From: RGIG5050 sp045636065 | Lineage (GTDB): Bacteria > Verrucomicrobiota > Kiritimatiellia > RFP12 > UBA1067 | DNA length: 9,949 nucleotides | Direction: 5' to 3' | Assembly: GCA_045636065.1 (NCBI GenBank) | Contig: JAZTWW010000025.1 | Location: 1-9,949, forward strand | Shown here: piece after piece, positions 8,001-9,949 of the stretch | How the letters are laid out: each line of letters starts with the position of its first letter | Numbering within the stretch: the first letter of the stretch is position 1 | Position numbers and translations under genes: made by a program | The notes under the pieces: model-generated | What the model saw: the letters and a program-made list of their open reading frames with translations, nothing else | Told to the model about the DNA's origin: nothing | Databases searched by the model: none

Positions 8001-8901
8001 TCTTGATGACGTCGGGCCGCTCTGGAAAGAGCCTCGCCATCGAGGGCGCGTCCTTGAACCACTCCTCGCCGGTGTAGACGAGGCGGCCCTTCTTTGTGGA
8101 CTCGTCGTCATCGTCGATCCTCGGTGGATCGCTCATCTTCTTCTGCGTCGAGAGGGCGAGAAGGACGTCGTGGGAATCGTTGTCGTCCTTTTCGAGGAAG
8201 TGGACGTCGTTCGTGGCGATGACGCGTATGTCGAGCTTCTTCGCGAGTTCGAGGACGCCCTTTGTGACGAGCTTCTGGCGGTAGAGGACGCCGTTTGGCG
8301 CGCCGTTCATCTGCGGCCAGACGCTCGACTTGTGCTCCATTATCTCAAGGGAGTAGGCGCTGCCGAAGCGGTCCTTGTACCATCTTGCGACGCGCTCGGC
8401 CTCGTCCATCCTTCCCGCGACGATCGCGCGTGCGATCTCGCCCGCAAGGCAGGCGCTCGATATGTGCAGCCCTTCGCTGTATTTCTCGAGGAGGTTCGCG
8501 TCGATGCGCGGCCTATAGTACATTCCGTTTATGTGCGCTTCGGAGATGAGCCTGACGAGGTTGTGGTAGCCCTTGATGTTGAGCGCGTGGATGCAGAGGT
8601 GGCTGCGCGTCTCGTTCCTGTCGCGGGACTTGTAGTCCATGTTGGTGAGGTACGCCTCGCAGCCGAGGATCGGCTTTACGTGGACGTTCGCGAGCTCGCC
8701 GTACGTCTTCTCCTTCTTCGAGCGGCACTCGTCGTAGAACGCCTTGAGCGCGAAGAGGTTTCCGTGGTCCGTCACGGCCAAAGCGGGCATGCCCCACTCG
8801 CGTGCGCGTCTTACGAGCGGCACGATCTGGCACTGCCCGTCGAGGAGCGAGTACGTCGTGTGGAGATGAAGATGTACGAAATCGCCTTTTTCTGAAATCA
8901 T
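5071..8901 (-). CDS. dnaE: DNA polymerase III alpha subunit (DnaE type)
   Basis: Catalytic subunit of the replicative DNA polymerase, 1276 residues and complete. Domains in order: PHP (about 8-330), polymerase core, helix-hairpin-helix (about 903-923), OB fold (about 1075-1170) and a C-terminal region that in this family contacts tau. The catalytic aspartates are D456 and D458 in PDIDVDF and D611 in KMDFLGL; GPGRGSAAGS is at 414-423. An internal beta-clamp motif of QxDMF form lies at 996-1000. The PHP domain keeps all nine expected metal ligands: H12, H14, D21, H46, E82, H101, C151, D232 and H234. Domain order and the lack of an inserted exonuclease domain mark it as DnaE and not PolC. The start is well constrained: an in-frame TAG lies five codons upstream, with no start codon between, and the PHP fold begins at residue 8. 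It is followed after 3 bp by the FmdB gene. Confidence 0.98.
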   Translation of the reverse strand: MISEKGDFVHLHLHTTYSLLDGQCQIVPLVRRAREWGMPALAVTDHGNLFALKAFYDECRSKKEKTYGELANVHVKPILGCEAYLTNMDYKSRDRNETRSHLCIHALNIKGYHNLVRLISEAHINGMYYRPRIDANLLEKYSEGLHISSACLAGEIARAIVAGRMDEAERVARWYKDRFGSAYSLEIMEHKSSVWPQMNGAPNGVLYRQKLVTKGVLELAKKLDIRVIATNDVHFLEKDDNDSHDVLLALSTQKKMSDPPRIDDDDESTKKGRLVYTGEEWFKDAPSMARLFPERPDVIKNTLEVAEMVEEYELDSKPIMPKFDIPISFGTEDDPKYASFEDPARRRIEFEADYLAHLVWEGAKRRWGDPLNEETRERVQFELDTVRKMGFPGYFLIVHDYIYAARTKLGVWVGPGRGSAAGSAVAYALGITNVDPLKFDLLFERFLNPDRISMPDIDVDFDDEGRGRVIDYVTKKYGQDHVAHIVTFGQMAAKSSIKDVGRVMDYPLPDTNKLASYVPDTPKITLAKAVKESADLKAAFESPDPTVRKLMERAKRLEGSIRQPGIHACGILISRDPLIDTLPVMPTPNENLLTTQYDGHFVEPVGLLKMDFLGLKTLSVEKECVTLLKETRGIDLNPDDIPADDRLTYELFGRGETTGLFQFESDGMKKYLKELQPGRLEDLVAMNALYRPGPLAYIPTFIARKQGREPIKYDHPLMEKYLKDTYGVTVYQEQVMLLSRHLAGFTRGESDKLRKAMGKKLMAVMEELKVKFEKGCLDNPEFVKGKTTIRMGDKDVTLDLTKEADAKKLIDKIWKDWEAFASYAFNKSHAVCYAWVAYQTGYLKAHYPAEFMCAQISSEIGNFEKLPGFVAEAAEMGLEIHTPDVNESRARFAPSADGKSIRYGLAGVKGVGAGAADAIVAERLTNGPYKGLMDFAVRLAPTGVINSRVMQNLIKSGAFDSFCTPGSGMHRARLFNNVEFAMKRATTLAKERASGQMDMFGILEPERGTSDAELAQCAPFPPAQCFQDERDLCGIYLTGHPLGAWKRVLSTLSTYRIAEPPEIPFAAEIGAERPLRVPVRLAGMLKSCLVRLGKPDPKHPEKPPGQWAILTVDDGEKETEALAFAKTYETVKDWLPGSVDKPILVCGDLQHRVNRDTHQEEDGLQFILRELYPLEEAISKFGTALEIKLDYTKDDALEKAKAIAAAMAERPGPLKWRLSLRCADGARLLAEAGEGVSAAAETFIAIERCVPAKDYRLAVTKEIYLKPPEPRKWERQ

Positions 8902-8910
8902 ATCGGAACC

Positions 8911-8939
8911 ATTCTACCAAATCCCCACGCGATTCTCAA
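8911..8939 (-). promoter_or_regulatory. Sigma70-type promoter of dnaE, nearly leaderless
   Basis: On the minus strand TTGAGA (8939-8934), a spacer of exactly 17 bases and TAGAAT (8916-8911) give a good vegetative promoter, with TGG directly before the -10. The expected transcription start is about 8904-8903, only two or three bases before the dnaE ATG at 8901. No purine-rich ribosome binding site lies at normal distance from that ATG. A weaker alternative (TTGGAT at 9027-9022, 17-base spacer, TATATC at 9004-8999) would give a leader of roughly 90 bases. Confidence 0.6.
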
Positions 8940-8984
8940 GGAATCCTTTGCGGCCGATGGATTGGGGGAGAGGATGGTTTAGGA

Positions 8985-9020
8985 GAAGGGATTTAAGGGA
9001 TATAAGCGATAAAAGCGATA
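8985..9020. repeat. Degenerate 9-bp tandem repeat, four units
   Basis: On the plus strand four adjoining 9-base units read GAAGGGATT, TAAGGGATA, TAAGCGATA and AAAGCGATA. The two middle units differ by one base, and each outer unit differs from its neighbour by one or two. The array lies in the gap between dnaE and the partial gene to its right. An 11-base copy of the array's left edge (AGAAGGGATTT, 8984-8994) recurs at 9047-9057. It belongs to no repeat family I recognise. It could be slippage-generated microsatellite DNA or a dispersed intergenic element. Confidence 0.7.
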
Positions 9021-9066
9021 AATCCAATGGATGGGCTGTGAATGGAAGAAGGGATTTCCACTGTGC

Positions 9067-9949
9067 CTAGCGTTTCTTCTTTCTTGGTGACGGCGGTTCG
9101 CATAGACGGATAAACTGGCGCGACCTCTCGGCCGTCCAAATATCCTGGAGATTCGTGTCGTTGGGGGTGGGATTGAACGCACCCATGATACAAATGCAAA
9201 CGACACCACCTTTGTTATAGCCAAATTCAACATTATTGATAACAGAATAATGCGCAGACACAAGATTGCCCTTGGCATCCAATTTGCATCGACTGCGGAT
9301 GACCCAACACATGTTCCCATCAAAAAACTTTCGTTCATACCGTCGTCCGTAGGCATCAGGCTCAGTTATGACACGCTCATAAAAATCAGCATCTTTCCGA
9401 TACAATGCATCAAACAATGCAGAATATGGCCCTTTGAATTCACTAACTGCGTTCATTTCACACTGGTAATAACCTGAAAAGTTATCGGTGAACCTAATAT
9501 TCATCGCAATTCCCCTGTAATCCGCGAAAGATCTCCCATCCCAGTCAAACATAACCTCGAAATCCTTTATCTCACCATTACCATACGGATGGACAAAGTC
9601 CCTTTTCTCAAAGTCAAATCCCAACCACGCGTTAATCACCTTTGTGGTATTAAATTCGCGCATATATGCTGACATAAGTGGCGCAGGGTTGCGTATTCTC
9701 CGCAATTCAATAGTCTCCTGAGCACCATAAGGCTGCCACTTGCCGTCCTCAACACCATGTTCTTCACCCATTTTAATAAATGTAATATTTTTACTTGAAC
9801 CGTAATACCCGTCCTTGCCTACAAAAAACACGATCTTGTTGCCGTTTGTTTTCCCCTTGACGACACATACGCCATTCGTATCGGTCTTTCCATAAACAGA
9901 ATGCGGTTTGGGCAGCATATCAAATCCTGCACACACACTTGCATCTGAT
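9067..9949 (-). CDS. Hypothetical protein, N-terminus outside window (possible beta-sandwich repeat at visible start)
   Basis: The reading frame is open from the right edge of the window to a TAG at 9069-9067, so only the last 294 residues or so are seen and the true start is not here; a GTG at 9936 is merely the first possible start codon inside the window. The visible N-terminal 60 residues (GKTDTNGVCVVKG, then GKDGYYGSS) have the Gly/Asn-turn and strand pattern of carboxypeptidase-regulatory-like or Ig-like beta sandwiches. The remainder is rich in Tyr, Phe, Asp and Asn, with no motif I can assign, and ends in a basic PRKKKR tail. Such domains are common in exported proteins, so a surface or periplasmic location is possible, but no signal peptide can be seen. 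Base composition is unlike the neighbours: about 35% G+C in 9781-9840 against about 78% in 5221-5280, by hand count. That suggests recent acquisition or a fast-evolving accessory gene. Function unknown. Confidence 0.7.
   Translation of the reverse strand, partial: SDASVCAGFDMLPKPHSVYGKTDTNGVCVVKGKTNGNKIVFFVGKDGYYGSSKNITFIKMGEEHGVEDGKWQPYGAQETIELRRIRNPAPLMSAYMREFNTTKVINAWLGFDFEKRDFVHPYGNGEIKDFEVMFDWDGRSFADYRGIAMNIRFTDNFSGYYQCEMNAVSEFKGPYSALFDALYRKDADFYERVITEPDAYGRRYERKFFDGNMCWVIRSRCKLDAKGNLVSAHYSVINNVEFGYNKGGVVCICIMGAFNPTPNDTNLQDIWTAERSRQFIRLCEPPSPRKKKR

Noticed and set aside
9020..9035. Palindrome ATCCAATGGAT near the 9-bp repeat, considered as a terminator for the partial gene
   Set aside because: The stem is five pairs with a one-base loop, which is not a workable hairpin, and no T-run follows.
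8979..9356. Minus-strand frames at 8979-9356 and 8993-9199 covering the dnaE upstream gap
   Set aside because: They overlap the partial gene ending at 9067 in other frames, and their C-terminal ends simply translate the 9-bp repeat. There is no independent evidence of coding.

Overview
The window reads as chromosomal DNA from a bacterium with a high-G+C core genome. Seven complete genes lie head to tail on the minus strand, and an eighth, unrelated gene runs off the right edge, also on the minus strand. The long plus-strand frames are reading-frame shadows typical of high-G+C DNA. Nothing in the sequence fixes the taxon. The gene mix (MEP-pathway ispD, a DnaE with a complete PHP metal site, queD, hisD) and the more A+T-rich hypothetical gene would suit a Gram-negative lineage such as the Verrucomicrobiota/Kiritimatiellota group, but that is a guess.

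Layout in the direction of transcription (right to left): (1) 9949-9067, the 3' part of an unrecognised gene with lower G+C, probably for an exported or surface protein with a small beta-sandwich repeat. (2) 9066-8902, a 165-bp intergenic region with a degenerate 9-bp tandem repeat and a good sigma70-type promoter placed almost on top of the dnaE start codon. (3) 8901-5071 dnaE and 5067-4822, an FmdB-type zinc-ribbon gene, 3 bp apart. (4) 4821-4721, a gap holding an extended -10 promoter. (5) 4720-155, a closely packed run: ispD, a metallophosphoesterase gene with a TTG start, hisD, a CLC chloride transporter gene and queD, with gaps of 31, 3, 19 and 13 bp. (6) 154-1, after queD: no gene, RNA or convincing terminator seen.

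The genes look like co-transcribed housekeeping functions and not one pathway: chromosome replication (dnaE), isoprenoid precursor synthesis (ispD), histidine synthesis (hisD), chloride/proton exchange (clc) and queuosine precursor synthesis (queD). Catalytic or metal-binding residues are intact in DnaE, IspD, HisD, QueD and the phosphoesterase. The CLC protein keeps its gating glutamate but lacks the inner 'proton' glutamate. I see no mobile element, CRISPR array, tRNA or rRNA, and no convincing undescribed multi-gene system. The points most worth a second look are the apparently leaderless dnaE promoter, the 9-bp repeat, the CLC substitution and the partial hypothetical protein.
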